Position numbers and translations under genes: made by a program
Notes under the pieces: generated by a model
What the model saw: the letters and a program-made list of their open reading frames with translations, nothing else
What the model was told of the DNA's origin: nothing
Database searches by the model: none
Assembly: GCA_032622095.1 (NCBI GenBank)
Contig: CP136069.1
Location: forward strand, 48,654,760-48,718,759
Reading direction: 5' to 3'
Length of the DNA: 64,000 nucleotides
Origin: Siphonodentalium dalli
Taxonomy: Eukaryota; Mollusca; Scaphopoda; Gadilida; Siphonodentaliidae
Shown here: positions 34,862 through 46,898 of the stretch, piece by piece
How positions within the stretch are numbered: the first letter of the stretch is position 1
How the letters are laid out: every line of letters starts with the position of its first letter

Positions 34862-35265
34862 GTATATAGTTGACGTCTCGAGCCGTCCGTGCATCCGTCC
34901 GTTCAGACATTCTGCACCATAACTCAAGTGTCGGTTGTCATATTTTGATGCTCTATGACATGTGACGGACCAGAAATGGGGAACGAATATGCATAATATC
35001 ACGGATTGTGAGTACCAATGCCTACCAGAGTTATCCATGGGCCCTGTTTATGAAATTCAATCCGTACAAAGTTTTTGCCATATAAGTTGAAGTGTTGGTT
35101 GTCGAATTTTGAAGTTGTTTGGTATGGTGATAGACCTGAATGATACGGGAATGATGTGTGCAGATATTACTGCATATCACAGGTTTTGCCTGTCGATGCA
35201 TACCAGAGCTACCAACTTGGTTCCATCCGTAAACACATTTTGCATTATTATAACTCAACCATTTG
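34862..35265 (+). repeat. diverged tandem repeat, about 180-bp period
   Basis: Two copies share ATAACTCAAGTGTCGGTTGTC / ATAAGTTGAAGTGTTGGTTG, ATATCAC.G.TTTTG..TG and GCATACCAGAGCTA. It continues from the host sequence into which the hAT element inserted (GGTATATAGTTGACGTC and GTCCGTGCATCCGTCCG). Confidence 0.6.
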
Positions 35266-35299
35266 TATGTATATTTGTGCACTAGAGTCTGCAGTATAG

Positions 35300-36730
35300 T
35301 CTCAGTCAGATTTTATTCTTGATTTTAGTTTGAACTTTGAAGACATTGAAGAATGTCATTTCTCAAAGCATCTGAATGCATCACATTATTTCAGTTAATA
35401 TATTTGTAAGCGATAACAGTATACAATTAGTATTGTAGCTTAGTCTTGTTGAGCAGTATTTAAGCATCAAGAAGAAGTTCGTAAATTCAAGGAGAATAGC
35501 GTCACCTTCAGTTGGGATTGTCTGAACAATAAACAGTAACGGCCATTCATCATAACCAATTCAGTTTTATTTGGATATGTCCTGCAAATTAACATTACTT
35601 GCAATCATTAAAAAGATGAGAAATAACCAGAAGGAATGAAATTGATTGCATGCCAGAACAAGACAGTATTTCAGACATTAGACATTTATGAGATACCCTT
35701 TTCAATTTCATGTTATGCAACAATCGGGTCAATGATATCTAGTCATCATTGGGTATTCACCATGTAGTATTTGTGATACAGTTTTTTTTATTTTATTACT
35801 TTTATTCGGGTAATACAACTGGGTAATACATTAATTTGTTTTACTAAATTACGGTTTTCCACTGAGAAGTGGGACGGGATCCAGAATGTTGCTAAATCTG
35901 AGGCTAAATAGTCACTATATATGTATATATAGCCATATGCCAACAAACATGATACTAACATGCTTACAAACAACATGACATGGTCAGTACTTGTAAATTG
36001 TTTGAAAAAAAACCCATTTTGGAAAAAAAATTACAAGCACGATTGTTTCGGCCTCTGGACAACCCACCCACCCCGGCCCTATATACGGATTTTTTTGTAG
36101 ACCCCCTCATATCGTCGGTGGTATATTTTGCCCCACGTCCTTTTCCTCGGTTGCTCATTGTTGAAATGTGTACAAACGGGTACTGCTACACGCAGCATGT
36201 TTATGTGACCGGTGGTCAATGATTGACGCCAATAAGCCATTGACGCCAATCACCTTGGTTGAATACTCCTATATGGCGCGGCGATGTCTTCCCATCGATA
36301 TGTCCACCGATAGCTTCGCATTGAGCGTCGCCTCGTAAAACTACCTGGACTATATTATAAACCCAGCCGGTGAATAGCACCCCTGGTGTCTGTTTGTGAA
36401 TATTCTATTTGTTCGTAAATACGTTATACTGATTAAAATGTATATCACACGATGTCGGTAGATGATATGCCTGCCGTCCATGCTGTTTAGAATAAACGGT
36501 GTATTAACTAGATAATAGGCTATTTTGATTTATACAATTTTGGCCACAGTCCAGTTATTATAATTATATAGAACATATTTACGGTGAACATTAGTTGGTG
36601 TTACCTACATACGCGCGGAACAAGTGACGCAAGTTATCGTGGCCTTATTATAACCATTTTTAAGGTGACCTGGACATCACTTAATTAAATATTGACGACA
36701 ACGGTACTTACATATGTGCGAAAACAAGAG
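35300..36730. other. unassigned stretch
   Basis: No recognisable gene or transposon ends. A homopolymer-rich segment at 36000-36030 gives spurious short open frames. Confidence 0.35.
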
Positions 36731-36734
36731 GCAA

Positions 36735-37252
36735 CAAGTTTAAGGAGGGCTGTATTGTCAATACATCGAAAACCGAAATACTTATATTTGGACGAAAAAC
36801 CAAAGAGGCGGGACATTTTCAATAATTGGACATGAACTCGAGATAGTACATGTAGATAGTTACAAATACCTAGGTACCACATCCCATAGAAATGGACTCT
36901 TCACACTAGAAACTAGCACAAGGACTAAAAGTGCTAAAGTGGCAATTATGCACTCCTCAATAAGGTACGCGTGAATAAACTAACTATAGCCACAACCCTT
37001 GAAATTTATGAAAAATGTATTATCCCAATCATGACATATGGAGCCGAGTTCTGGGGACACGAAAGCATGAACACATGAAAAACTCGTAATTTGTTTTTTG
37101 CAATATACCTTAAAGCTTAAAAAATCTACACCTAACGCATTCATATATGGAGAACTCGGCATGTGTCCCTATCGTTAAGAATTAAAACATGTTACTTGTC
37201 TTATTGGAGCAAGACCAACACAATGACGACAAATAGAACGCCAAGCAAGACA
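36735..37252 (+). pseudogene. older LINE, reverse-transcriptase thumb fragment (5' half of split copy)
   Basis: Reading in three shifted frames recovers a continuous LINE reverse-transcriptase C-region: CIVNTSKTEILIFGRKTKEA, SYKYLGTTSHRNGLF, KSAKVAIMHSSIRYA, YEKCIIPIMTYGAEFWG, KSTPNAFIYGELGMCPY and RIKTCYLSYW. These match the post-YADD 'KT...F', 'YKYLG', 'YG.E.WG' and 'TPN..YGElG..P' blocks of a RTE/Jockey-like superfamily seen in aquatic invertebrates. Homology ends just where the next LINE begins (about 37255) and resumes after it at about 41900, so the copy was split by insertion. Confidence 0.75.
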
Positions 37253-37456
37253 AGATGTTGTTCCCATTCCTAATTCTCGTATCTCTCTTTTCTTATGCAT
37301 TCCCCCCTCACAAAAACCAAGCACCTACTGCCCATCCTGTCATTCGACACCACCCTCATATACTAGTATTACCAATTATCTATTATTTTGTGAACCATGA
37401 ATGCCAATTATCGAGCACCTTGTATATTTATGTATCAAAATATATGAGTTGGGATA

Positions 37457-40400
37457 ATGGTTGACATCACCCAACATCGTGCTCGCATTGGCATGTTCTT
37501 ATCGAAAGCGTCGCGACCCCACCGAAGAAAGCGTTTTGATAATGTTATGTCTGAAGCATTTGTCATCTTCCTCTTGCTTCGTTCAAACAAATTAACTGAT
37601 GACAAAATCATGGGAATAATACTATTGCTGTTGTGCGTCTTTCCAAATTTAATTGGATTATTTGTAAAACACATCATTGAACTGGGGAACCCATGTGTAG
37701 TTAAGCTGAATGATGAGGACCAACACGTATTCGGCCCAATCGCATCTAAAGTAAAACTTCTAGCGTATGTTATTATTATGTTTATCTCATGCTTGTTGCT
37801 GCTATTAAGTGGTGATATCGAACAAAACCCGGGTCCAATTCGCGAAGGTGGGTCACGGAGATCCTGCTCTGTTCTGCAGCTGAATATCCAGAGTATTAGA
37901 AATAAAATGACAATACTAAATGCCGAAGCGATTCATTTCGATATTTGTATGTTCACAGAAACATGGCTTGATAAATCAATTGAAAATTCCGAAGTCCTTA
38001 TCCAAGGTTTTCATGAACCAATCAGAAACGATAGAAACAGTGAAACAGTCGGCGGTGGTGTTAGTATCTATATATACGCGATTGCATCCCTTATAAACAT
38101 CGCACTGACCTTATCGTACCAGGCTTAGAATCATTATGGATTGAAATAAAGATTCATGGGAACAAGATAATTATCGGGTGTTTCTATAGACCCCCTCAAT
38201 CAACAGTCTCACTATGGGAAATATTGAGATAAATATAAAAAAATTATATTGACGATGTGAACAATGTCCTGATATGCGGTGATTTTAATGAAGATTATAA
38301 AGATGGTAGCAATGGAAAGATTAACGGTATATGCTCACGTTGTGGTGTATCCCAATTGGTGACATCGTCTACAAATTTTACTGAAACGTCATCTACCATC
38401 CTGGACCTGTTTCTTACCAATTGTTGTGAGTATATAAGCGGCACGGAGGTGATTGGCACTTTCTTTGAGGACCGCGTTAGGTACCATTCGCCAGTTACGC
38501 TCGACATCGAGCTACCATTATCGAATCTTTCGTCGACAAAAAGACAAATCTGGTATTATGACAAAGCGGACTACGAAGCTATGAAAAATACTTTCCTCAA
38601 CTGGGATTTTAGAAGCATTTATTCCGATCAGAATTTTACTACGATTACCGACCATTTAACAGAATTCATACAAAATGCCTGCAATAGATATATTCCAAGT
38701 AAAACTGTTTCTATAAAAAAGGATTGCCCCCCCCCCCCTTGGCTTACATGTAGTATAAAGAAACTAATGCGCAAACGCAACAGGCTACATATAAAAGCGA
38801 AACACACTAATTCCTCGACTTCTTGGGCAAATTTTCGCTCTGTGCGCAATCAATGTGTACACGCGGTGAGAAAAGTAAAGTCTGACTACGACACGAAAAT
38901 TTATCATAGTTTAAATGATATAAACTCTGATAAATCAACCTGGTGGAAAAATTTACAAAAAATTATTTTCCAAAATAATCGTAAAGCCATATCCCCAATT
39001 CTGTCTGACAACTGTCACTTGGTTTCACACTCTGATAAAGCGAACGCCTTGAATGATTACTTTTGTGAAATATCGAAAGTCGATGATTCCTCACACGACA
39101 TAAATGTGAACTATATTCCTCTAAATTCGAATTCTGATATAGCAATAAGTGAAATAGAAATTTCGACAACCGATGTTTTCAATGCTCTTAAAAATCTCAA
39201 AGTATCTAAAGCTTGCGGCCCAGACAAAATTAGCCCCCGCGTTTTGAAAAATTGTTCTTTATCTCTCTGTGAACCCCTTGTTCATGTTTTCAATATTTTC
39301 TAAAAAAATAGTTATTATCCAAGTGAATGGAAAATAGCGAATATCACTCCAGTTTTCAAAAGCGGTGACCAAACTATCGTCCTATATCTCTATTAAGTTG
39401 CTTATCCAAAACATATGAAAAGTGCCTTTATAAATACATTTGGTCCCACGTTAATGATCACAATTTAATCTCTGTCCACCAGTCTGGGTTTAAATTAGGA
39501 GATACTGCTGTGTATCAAATTACTGACGTGTATGATTATATTAGTAGGTCTCTAGACGATGGCAAGGAAGTTTGTTGTATATTTTGTGACATCAGTAAGG
39601 CATTTGATACGGTTTGGCACAAAGGTCTCCTCCACAAAATCTCGAGCATGGGCATCAATGGCAAGTTGTACAAACTAATAGCTTCCTATCTTAAATCTCG
39701 CCAACAGAGAGTTTTGATTGATAACGCTAGCTCTGACTGGAAATATGTATCTGCAGGCGTTCCACAAGGCTCAATATTAGGACCCCTTTTATTTCATATT
39801 TATATCAACGATATAACAAAAAATATAGTATGCAACATACGTCTTTTTGCTGATGACACCTCAATTTATCTGTGTGTTGAGAACCCTACCCTCGCCGCTG
39901 AAATAATTAATAAAGATATTGACACTATTGTCAAATTGTCATGTAAGTTGTTGGTAAAGTTCAATCCCATGAAGACCGAAGCATTGATAGTATCAAGGAA
40001 GAACCTAAAAATAGCTCACCCACCCCTACTCATGGCTGGATCACAAATAACAGAAGTAAGCAATCATAAACATCTCGGAGTTATATTTGACACTACTGGT
40101 TCATGGGAAAGTCACATTTGTAGCATACTCGACAAGGCATGGAATAGAGTTAATCTTGTAAAGAAACACAAGTTCCGATTAAGCAGAAAATCTTTAGAAA
40201 CCGTATATGTCTCATTCATTCGCCCAATACTGGAATATGCATCCCCTGTTTGGGATAACATTCCGAAATACATGAGCGATTGCATTGATGATATTCAGTA
40301 CGAAATGGCACGAGTTGTAACTGGGGCAACTAGAAGTACTAGCGACCTCAACTTGTTACTTGAAACTGGTTGGGAAACACTTGCATCAAGAAGAAGTAAA

Positions 40401-41000
40401 CAGAAATTAATTCAATTTTACAAAATGACAAGAAAAATAACTCCATCCTATTTATCCAATATGATTCCACCAGATTCTATGTCGTCTGGTTATAATTTTA
40501 GGCATGCTAGTATTCATCCACCTGACAGTAATAGGAATGCGTGTATGGACACATTTCTACCGTCAACCACACGTGCTTGGAATAGTTTACCCGACTCAGT
40601 AAAGATGACCCCTTCGTTGAAAGAATTTAAACGGACCCTAAATGTTGATTCGTTCAAAAATAGCCAAATTTTATTATCAAAGTTACTCCAGGAAAGCACA
40701 AGTTTATCATACTAGAATAGATTAGGTTGTAGTAACCCGAATAAAGTCCTCGTCGTAAACCACTTGGAAGATTCTCCGTTCTGTTCCTGTGGTGATTATG
40801 AAATTGAATCAGCATACCACCTCTTTTTGCATTGTCCTCTGTATACTCAAGAGAGAATAGAGCTCATGTCCGCGCTACCAACAAGCAGAATATCAATTGA
40901 TATCCTATTATATGGCTCAAGTGAACTTTCTGATCGTTTCAATACTCAGATCTTTGTCGCCGTACAAACGTTCATTTTACAAACTCGGCGTTTCTCATAA
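37457..41000 (+). pseudogene. LINE ORF2: 2A leader, endonuclease, reverse transcriptase
   Basis: ATG 37457. Residues 1-118 hold two or three hydrophobic segments and end in FISCLLLLLSGDIEQNPGP. The endonuclease follows: LQLNIQSIRNK, MFTETWLDKS and VGGGVSIYI. A frameshift near 38090 moves on to GCFYRPP, then a stop, then ICGDFNEDYKDG and ILDLFLTN. The region before the RT continues to a stop at 39301-39303, with a frameshift near 39370. RT blocks are FCDISKAFDTVWH, SAGVPQGSILGPLLF, FADDT (39846-39860), NPMKTEALIVS and NHKHLGVIFD. After TAG 40713-40715, still in frame, comes the terminal C-x-C-x8-H-x4-C knuckle (FCSCGDYE, AYHLFLHCPLY). The RT sequence is CR1/Jockey-like. Confidence 0.85.
37811..37837 (+). 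other. canonical 2A motif in nested LINE
   Basis: Encodes GDIEQNPGP, a perfect D[V/I]ExNPGP 2A core, directly after the hydrophobic segment CLLLLLS. Ribosome skipping here would release an N-terminal peptide of about 126 residues and start the endonuclease/RT protein with proline. A hydrophobic signal-like stretch just upstream of 2A is a reported arrangement in echinoderm proteins. Confidence 0.85.
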
Positions 41001-41482
41001 CCACGATGAGTCGTACGATCGCCGGGCCATGCAATACACCACTATATGTAATTATGTATTTGTTTTATCACATTCTCTATTGTGTGCTCTGGTGGGGTCG
41101 ATTCGTCACTTCTCAATGGAATTTTAATGAAATGGAATTTAATAATTTCCAATCGAGTGCCAACCATTCTCCGTGTCACTGGGCCACTCCCCATGAAATT
41201 AAGTCATTGTTTCGTCATATTACATCATATAATGCTTAAGTACGCTTCTAACCAATTATTTTAATTTTAATATTAATTAACAGTTCAAGTAGGTTGATTG
41301 TTTTTCTCGCATTTCCTCCACGTGGGCCGCGATGCGTTTCGATTTGATTTTGATTGTTTCATGGTTCTTAAATAGTATATGTTATAAATATAAAAGTTGT
41401 GTAACTAAAATATAATTATGCGGTACTTCGCTTCACTCCCCTCTTTCGTTTTGGTACGGTACGGTATGCAATACCAATTAAC

Positions 41483-41896
41483 TTGACAAACGTTCTTCCT
41501 TCCTTCACTCTATCCCTCTACCACCTCCTTGAACAATATTTTTTCGGATCTAACATGTTATCCCCGTCTGCTAAATTTACCCTTTATGGTATCTACTCTG
41601 ACACCAAGGGTAAACTTCCTACTCCGAGGAAAAGACTTGATAAAAGCCTTTTAGGCTTGTTGTATAATCCCCGTTTTGAATATTATTATTACTTATGTCA
41701 ATTTGTTTGTATGTATTACATGTTCTGTTCGAAATTAAATATTGTTTACACTAATAGAACGCCACTAGCATTGTATTATATTATGCTGGTGTCTTATTAT
41801 GATAATAAGCAGTTTCCATGGATTGCTGGGAATCATAATACCCTTAACACAATCGGCATGGGTAACACTTGGATCTATATATCATATGGTCGATAA
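41483..41896 (+). other. open stretch near the nested LINE 3' end, unidentified
   Basis: A 137-codon open frame from a TTG, tyrosine-rich (FEYYYYLCQFVCMYYMF) and without any recognised motif. It lies between the end of the nested LINE's RT and the resumed older LINE, so it is most likely untranslated 3' sequence of the nested LINE. Confidence 0.35.
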
Positions 41897-41899
41897 CCT

Positions 41900-42262
41900 C
41901 AATAAATGTCACGACTCTCACAGAATGAGACTAACTGATATACTCACAACAATGGAGAACTGAGATAGCTGTGTCAAACACATTTACCTTTTATAGAGTC
42001 GTAAATATATAACTTTGTCCAAGAACAACATTAGTCATCCAGCGATACATCCATGATACACGCTCTCGTGCGATTCCGGACAAGAAATAATAAATTACCA
42101 ATCTGAAGAAGGATCATGGATAAACCGAGACCACTAAGAAAGAAAGTGCACATTGTGTAATGCAGAGTTAGGAGATGAATTCGACGCTATCTTGAAGTGT
42201 CAACAATTAAAGGGTTTGAGGGTAAGATACATCAAACCGTACTATTTCAGTAGAAGTTGAAC
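41900..42262 (+). pseudogene. older LINE, C-terminal zinc-knuckle fragment (3' half of split copy)
   Basis: Shifted frames give SNTFTFYRVV, ALVRFRTRNNKLPI, then EEGSW, KCTLCNAELGDEFDAIL, KCQQLKGLRVRYIKPYYF. The 'RFR..NhkLPIE..GRW', 'C.LC....GDEFH..L.C' and 'R..YI..YY' blocks are the C-terminal end of the LINE family whose RT segment is at 36735-37252. Stops and frameshifts are frequent, so the host copy is older than the LINE that split it. Confidence 0.75.
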
Positions 42263-42269
42263 CAATTAT

Positions 42270-43110
42270 TCAATCAAAACAGCGAACGCAAAACAAAAAA
42301 CCTTTCGATATTTATTAAAAAGATTTTTAGAAATTTTCAGAAACTCCGGAGGCTTACGCACATGTGCGCGCATTCACATTCGTATGCGAACGAGTAAACA
42401 CATGTATATAAGTAAATATAAATTCGTTGATACACACCATATACCATATATTAGTAAATATATTATCTGATTATGATGAGTAAATAAGTACACATCTATA
42501 TATTAAACGCGACATCGATGTATACTATATAGTATATCATGCATACTCAGCTTAATGATTTGTTGTGTATTTATACATGTACATGTATTGGTGAAACGTA
42601 ATTTTGTCATATGTATTGTCTCTGTAATGTGATGACCAGAGTGACTATTAAAGTGACATGAAACACCCCGGTAGGGTGATCAAATAGAAATGGAGAATAA
42701 TCTTGCTCAAAGTAGTAAATTTTATAAATGTTATACCCAAATTGACAACACACACCGTCATTCTTATATATTAATTAAATAAAGTGACTCTCGATGGCGA
42801 AATCGTTTACGTTAGTTCATCGCAGATAGTTGGGTCCCGAATCGAAAAGTAAATATTTACAATTGTGCGCAGTTCAGTCGATGTTTTCTATGAAGTGGTA
42901 AGTTCGAATTTTTCGGCGATTTTACTAGAATGCTACATTCCTCCTGTTGGCGCAGCGCCTGAATACCAACTTATTAGTTTCACGCACCCGAATAAGTACA
43001 TAATATGTCTTTAAATTGAATTGAATTGGACACAACACTTAACTTAGAGCGGCATAATTGCATGCGTTGTAACATCACAGCCGAGCGCACCTTCAGTTAA
43101 TCCCCTGCCG
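42270..43110. other. unassigned AT-rich stretch
   Basis: No coding motif. Several TATATA-rich microsatellite-like segments lie near 42380-42560. Confidence 0.35.
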
Positions 43111-43113
43111 CCT

Positions 43114-43940
43114 CCCATATAAAAATGTACCTGGGTAAATCCACCCAGGTTTTTTGGGCCGAAACCCAGGTAAAAATCTATCTACCAAGACATCCACCAA
43201 CCATCAAGACCCCGCGAAACCTGGGTTTTACCATGATTTACCCACCTGAAACTGGATAAAAACCCTGGTATGGGTAAACCTGGGTGTAATTACCCAGGTG
43301 ACCACACCCAGGTGTACCCTACCTGGGTGTTTCCCACCCAGGTCTACCCTGGTGTTTCCTACCTGGGTGTTTCCCCACCCAGGTGTACCATGGTGTTATT
43401 TACCCAGGTGTACCCTGGTGTTTCCTACCTGGGTGTTTCCCATCCAGGTTACCTTGGTGTTATTCACCCAGGTGTACCCTGGTGTTTCCTACCTGGGTGT
43501 TTCCCACCCAGGTGTACCTTGGTGTTATTCACCCAGGTGTACCCTGGTGTTTCCTACCTGGGTGTTTCCCACCCAGGTGTACCTTGGTGTTATTCACCCA
43601 GGTGTACCCTGGTGTTTCCTACCTGGATGTTCCCCACCCAGGTGTACCTTGATGTTTCCAACCCAGGTATACCTTGGTGTTTTTTTTTACGCCGGTGTAC
43701 CTTGGTGTTTTCTTACCCAGGTGGATTTCCCATTGAGATGCACCTGGGTTAGAAAACCCCAAGGTACACCCAGGTAAGGAAACACCAAGGTACACCTGGG
43801 CAGGAAAACACCAAGGTACACATGGGTAAGAAAACACCAAGGTACACCTGGGTAAGAAAACACCAAGGTACACATGGGTAGGAAACACCAAGGAACACCT
43901 GGGTGAATAACACCAAGGTACACCTGGGTGGGGATACCAA
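43114..43940. repeat. ACCTGGG hairpin minisatellite, left block
   Basis: Opens CCCATATAAAAATGTACCTG. The core (43321-43680) is about five units of 65 bp with ACCTGGGTG starting near 43361, 43427, 43491, 43556 and 43621. Each unit contains ACCTGGGTG-TTTCCC-CACCCAGGT, a perfect 9-bp stem with a 6-base loop. After about 43740 the array continues in inverted orientation (ACACCAAGGTACACCTGGG units, about 30-37 bp). So the block as a whole is also an inverted repeat. Long proline/glycine-rich frames in several reading frames result from the repeat and are not genes. Confidence 0.85.
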
Positions 43941-43959
43941 AGTGAAATGATGAGGATGG

Positions 43960-45270
43960 CAATGAAGTAGATTTTGATGGGATGCAGGGGTATTGTTATC
44001 AATGGAGTTGTTTTAGTATAATAGAACATTAAGGAAACTGATTGTGCAGCAATACAAGTTTATTCAAGGACAACAAACTAACTAAAGATAAAATACATGT
44101 ATAGAAACACATGTAATATATAAATATATAAACTCATTAAACTGCATGGGTTAAAACTTACTGACAACAAGAGTTGGGTTAAAATTTTGATTAAAAAACA
44201 CTTGCAAAGTCCCTCTTCATACATGTATATGGTATGTTAGGCAAGTTACATGTACATGTAGTTGCAATGTATACTAGTACCGGTACATGACATACCGGTG
44301 GACACAAAAATCATTATTTTAGTTCCAATGTCATTTACCAGAATACATGTACATGTTGTACCTTGCAACTACATCTACAGTGAGGTAGTTTTGTCTCATT
44401 TAAACTTTCTAAATGGGTTTCTCCCTTTGAATGACATAAACTAATGTGAGTATACACATGAGCTGTGGTGTGAAATACACACCAAAAAATTATTTCTTAG
44501 TCTGAGGACATGTTTCCTGTCATTATCTTACTGCTTACAAATATAGATTTGTAATAATGTGCTGTAATGCTCCAGAAATAGTCATATTTTGTCCTGGTTC
44601 ATAAGAACATATTATTTCTTAGTGTTAGAAGGACATGTTGTCTGATATTATTTGACTCATAAACCCCCAAATGTACATGTAAACAGAACATTCGGGAAAG
44701 AGACACACCATCTTTATCCTGTTTTATATCAGTACTAAGTAGCAATATTGATCAGATAGCAAAATATGCTATAAATAGATTTCAGATGGTAGAGATTAAA
44801 CAATCACATTAATTGCACCAACTCGAAACAGTTAACATACCCTGTAGAATACAGACTATGATCAAGGAGGGTGTCACACACACCCCCACCCCGCTTTGGT
44901 ATGTGATATTCAAGCCATTTTCAGGTGGTATGCTATATACATGTACATACCCAATGTTATCTGGTACTAGGATTTCACACGGCAATATAACCGGCATTCA
45001 CGATTCAGCAAAAAGGCTAGTACGCAGATATAATAGCAGAAAATTATAAAAAATTTGAGTATATTCTAGCTTAAACAGACCCAAGTGATATATTTTTATC
45101 TAATTCAGTCTAATGGCTCTTGATATGTTGATGTTTTGGATACTATTTCAGCAAATGTGAGAAAAAGTGGCTTCTTTGGGGCATCAGCTTGTCTGAAAAA
45201 TATATCAAGGTCCCCTAAATCCGATACTACATTTCAGAACAATCCAACCAGTGTCCCATGAAATGGTGGA
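43960..45270. other. unassigned stretch rich in TACATGTA words
   Basis: No gene found. The words ACATGTAC and TACATGTA occur many times here, as they do up to about 53700, far more often than left of 43 kb. Confidence 0.4.
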
Positions 45271-45274
45271 TAAT

Positions 45275-45505
45275 AAACTATCATACCAAATTTGATTCAG
45301 ATTTGATCACACAAACTAAAATTATGATGCGGAAACCAGAAATTAACACGATTCTAAGTCGAAAAAGGGCCATAACTCTCGCAAAAATGAGCGGAGCACA
45401 CCTATATTCGAACTTGACCTGTATTTTGGTATGATAAACTTACATACCACATTTGGTTCAGATATGATCACACAAACTGAAGTTATCATCCGGAAACCTA
45501 CAATT
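45275..45505 (+). repeat. direct repeat, about 155-bp period
   Basis: Two copies share CATACCA.ATTTG.TTCAGAT, TGATCACACAAACT and GCGGAAACC / CCGGAAACC. Between them lies GGGCCATAACTCTCGC, a word often found in dispersed invertebrate repeats. Confidence 0.6.
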
Positions 45506-45527
45506 TTCAAAGTTTAAATGTCTATTA

Positions 45528-45925
45528 GGCGACACCAATTTTTAAGTCTGGTTTACGAACATGTGGGGTGATGTGGGGAGAAAAAAAGTAGATGCAGGAG
45601 GGGAAAAAAATAAAAATAAAAAAAATTGTCCCCCCCCCCCCCCCAATTTATATCAAGTAAATCTTGAAATTTTACATAAATTTTACAAAAATTGTGAAAA
45701 AAAACTTTTCGAATGAAATTCTGAACCAAACAAGACATTTCTTGTCATGAAATACATGAAAATATGGATCTGAAAATGATCATAAGCAGAACCGGATGCG
45801 ACAGCACATGAAAATCAGTACGCGTGTAAAAAAATTTGGGACAAAAAATTAAAAAAAAAAATTCATGAAATGGAAAAAAAGTTGTAGGAGGTGTTCGTAA
45901 ACCGGACTTAAAAATTGGTGTCGCC
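45528..45925. mobile_element. Harbinger-type MITE, copy 1
   Basis: This 398-bp element has TIRs of about 33 bp: GGCGACACCAATTTTTAAGT at the left and its complement at the right, extending through GGTTTACGAACA. It is flanked by TTA at both sides (45525-45527, 45926-45928). A 3-bp TWA duplication and a GGC start fit PIF/Harbinger. The interior is noncoding with C- and A-runs. A second, inverted copy is at 52637-53005. Confidence 0.85.
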
Positions 45926-45959
45926 TTATGTGTATATAACTCATATAGCTAACTATTAA

Positions 45960-46898
45960 AGGTGCTCAATCAGATTCGATGGTCCCCATATAATTAGATT
46001 CCAACAACAACATTTTTTTTAGAAATGCTGCTTCAGTAATATCAGAATCGATTAATTGCCCAAAAATAATGCTAACCACTGTCAACTACATGTATAGTAT
46101 AAAATCGCCTGATACGTTATATTTATCAACATGCTGTTCGACGTAGTTTGACCTTATTATCAACACAAAGCCTCTTCATTTTAGAGTTATCCATCTTCAT
46201 CCGCAATTTGGTCTGAGACCGTCGGCTCGTCAAATTTTTCTGGGCCACTATTACCGTAAGTATCGATGGTGATAAATATTAAAATTTCAAAAATTGATAT
46301 CTAATAACTCTGAGCTTTGATACATGTAGGTGGGTCCCTCGACTTGATTAAAATATTTTTACCCCCCCCCCCGATTCCATATACATGTATATGTAAATAG
46401 CAAATGAGGGGCACTTAATCGGATTATGCATCTTTAAACTGTATTTGAATTTAAAGATGCATAATCTGATTAAGGGCCCCCTGAATTAATGCTCGCACAT
46501 TACTCTTTATTTGGACTTGGGGGGTAAAAGATATTTGGTACGAGTCGAGGAACCCACCACCTATCAAAGCTCAGAGTTATTAGATATCAATTTTTGAAAT
46601 ATACTATTTTTCACGATCAAGAATTAATAGTGGCCCACGGTCTCGGACCAAATTTCAGATGAAGATGGATAACTCTAAAATCAAGAGGCTTTCTGTTGAT
46701 AATAAGGCCAAATTTTGTAGAACAACATGTTGATAAATAACATATGTCAGGCAATTGTATACTTTAGTTGACAGTGGTTAGCATTATTTTAGGGCAATTA
46801 ATCAATTCTGATAACGTAACTGAAGCAGCCTTTCTAAATACAAATGTATGATGTTGGAATCTGATTATATGGGTATCATCGAACCGGATTGAGTACCT
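45960..46898. mobile_element. 0.94-kb near-complete palindrome (foldback)
   Basis: Left arm 45960-46433 and right arm 46460-46898 are inverted copies throughout: AGGTGCTCAATCAGATTCGA with TCGAACCGGATTGAGTACCT at the ends, then CTGAAGCAGC, GTTATCCATCTTCATC, AGATATCAATTTTT and GAGGAACCCACC blocks. At the centre a smaller perfect-like palindrome (about 46408-46482) carries ATGCATCTTTAAA twice inverted. TTAA flanks both ends (45956-45959, 46899-46902). That may be the target duplication or part of the terminus. No coding capacity. Confidence 0.8.

Larger units (their letters stand above)
37253..41890 (+). mobile_element. nearly full-length LINE (CR1/Jockey-like) nested in an older LINE
   Basis: It contains a 5' leader, an N-terminal hydrophobic leader with a canonical 2A motif, endonuclease, reverse transcriptase with FADD box, a C-terminal zinc-knuckle region, and a long AT-rich 3' segment. 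No separate ORF1 is present in the window. Both sides are halves of the same older LINE, which fixes the approximate boundaries. Three frame breaks and at least three stops make it inactive. The exact 3' end and target duplication were not determined, so the 3' boundary is uncertain by some hundreds of bases. Confidence 0.75.

Noticed and set aside
43270-43777. Long proline/glycine/valine-rich open frames (YPGVSYLGV and HPGVPWC repeats) in several frames and on the reverse strand
   Set aside because: They arise from a 65-bp minisatellite that lacks stop codons in several frames. The unit length is not a multiple of three and there is no conserved start.
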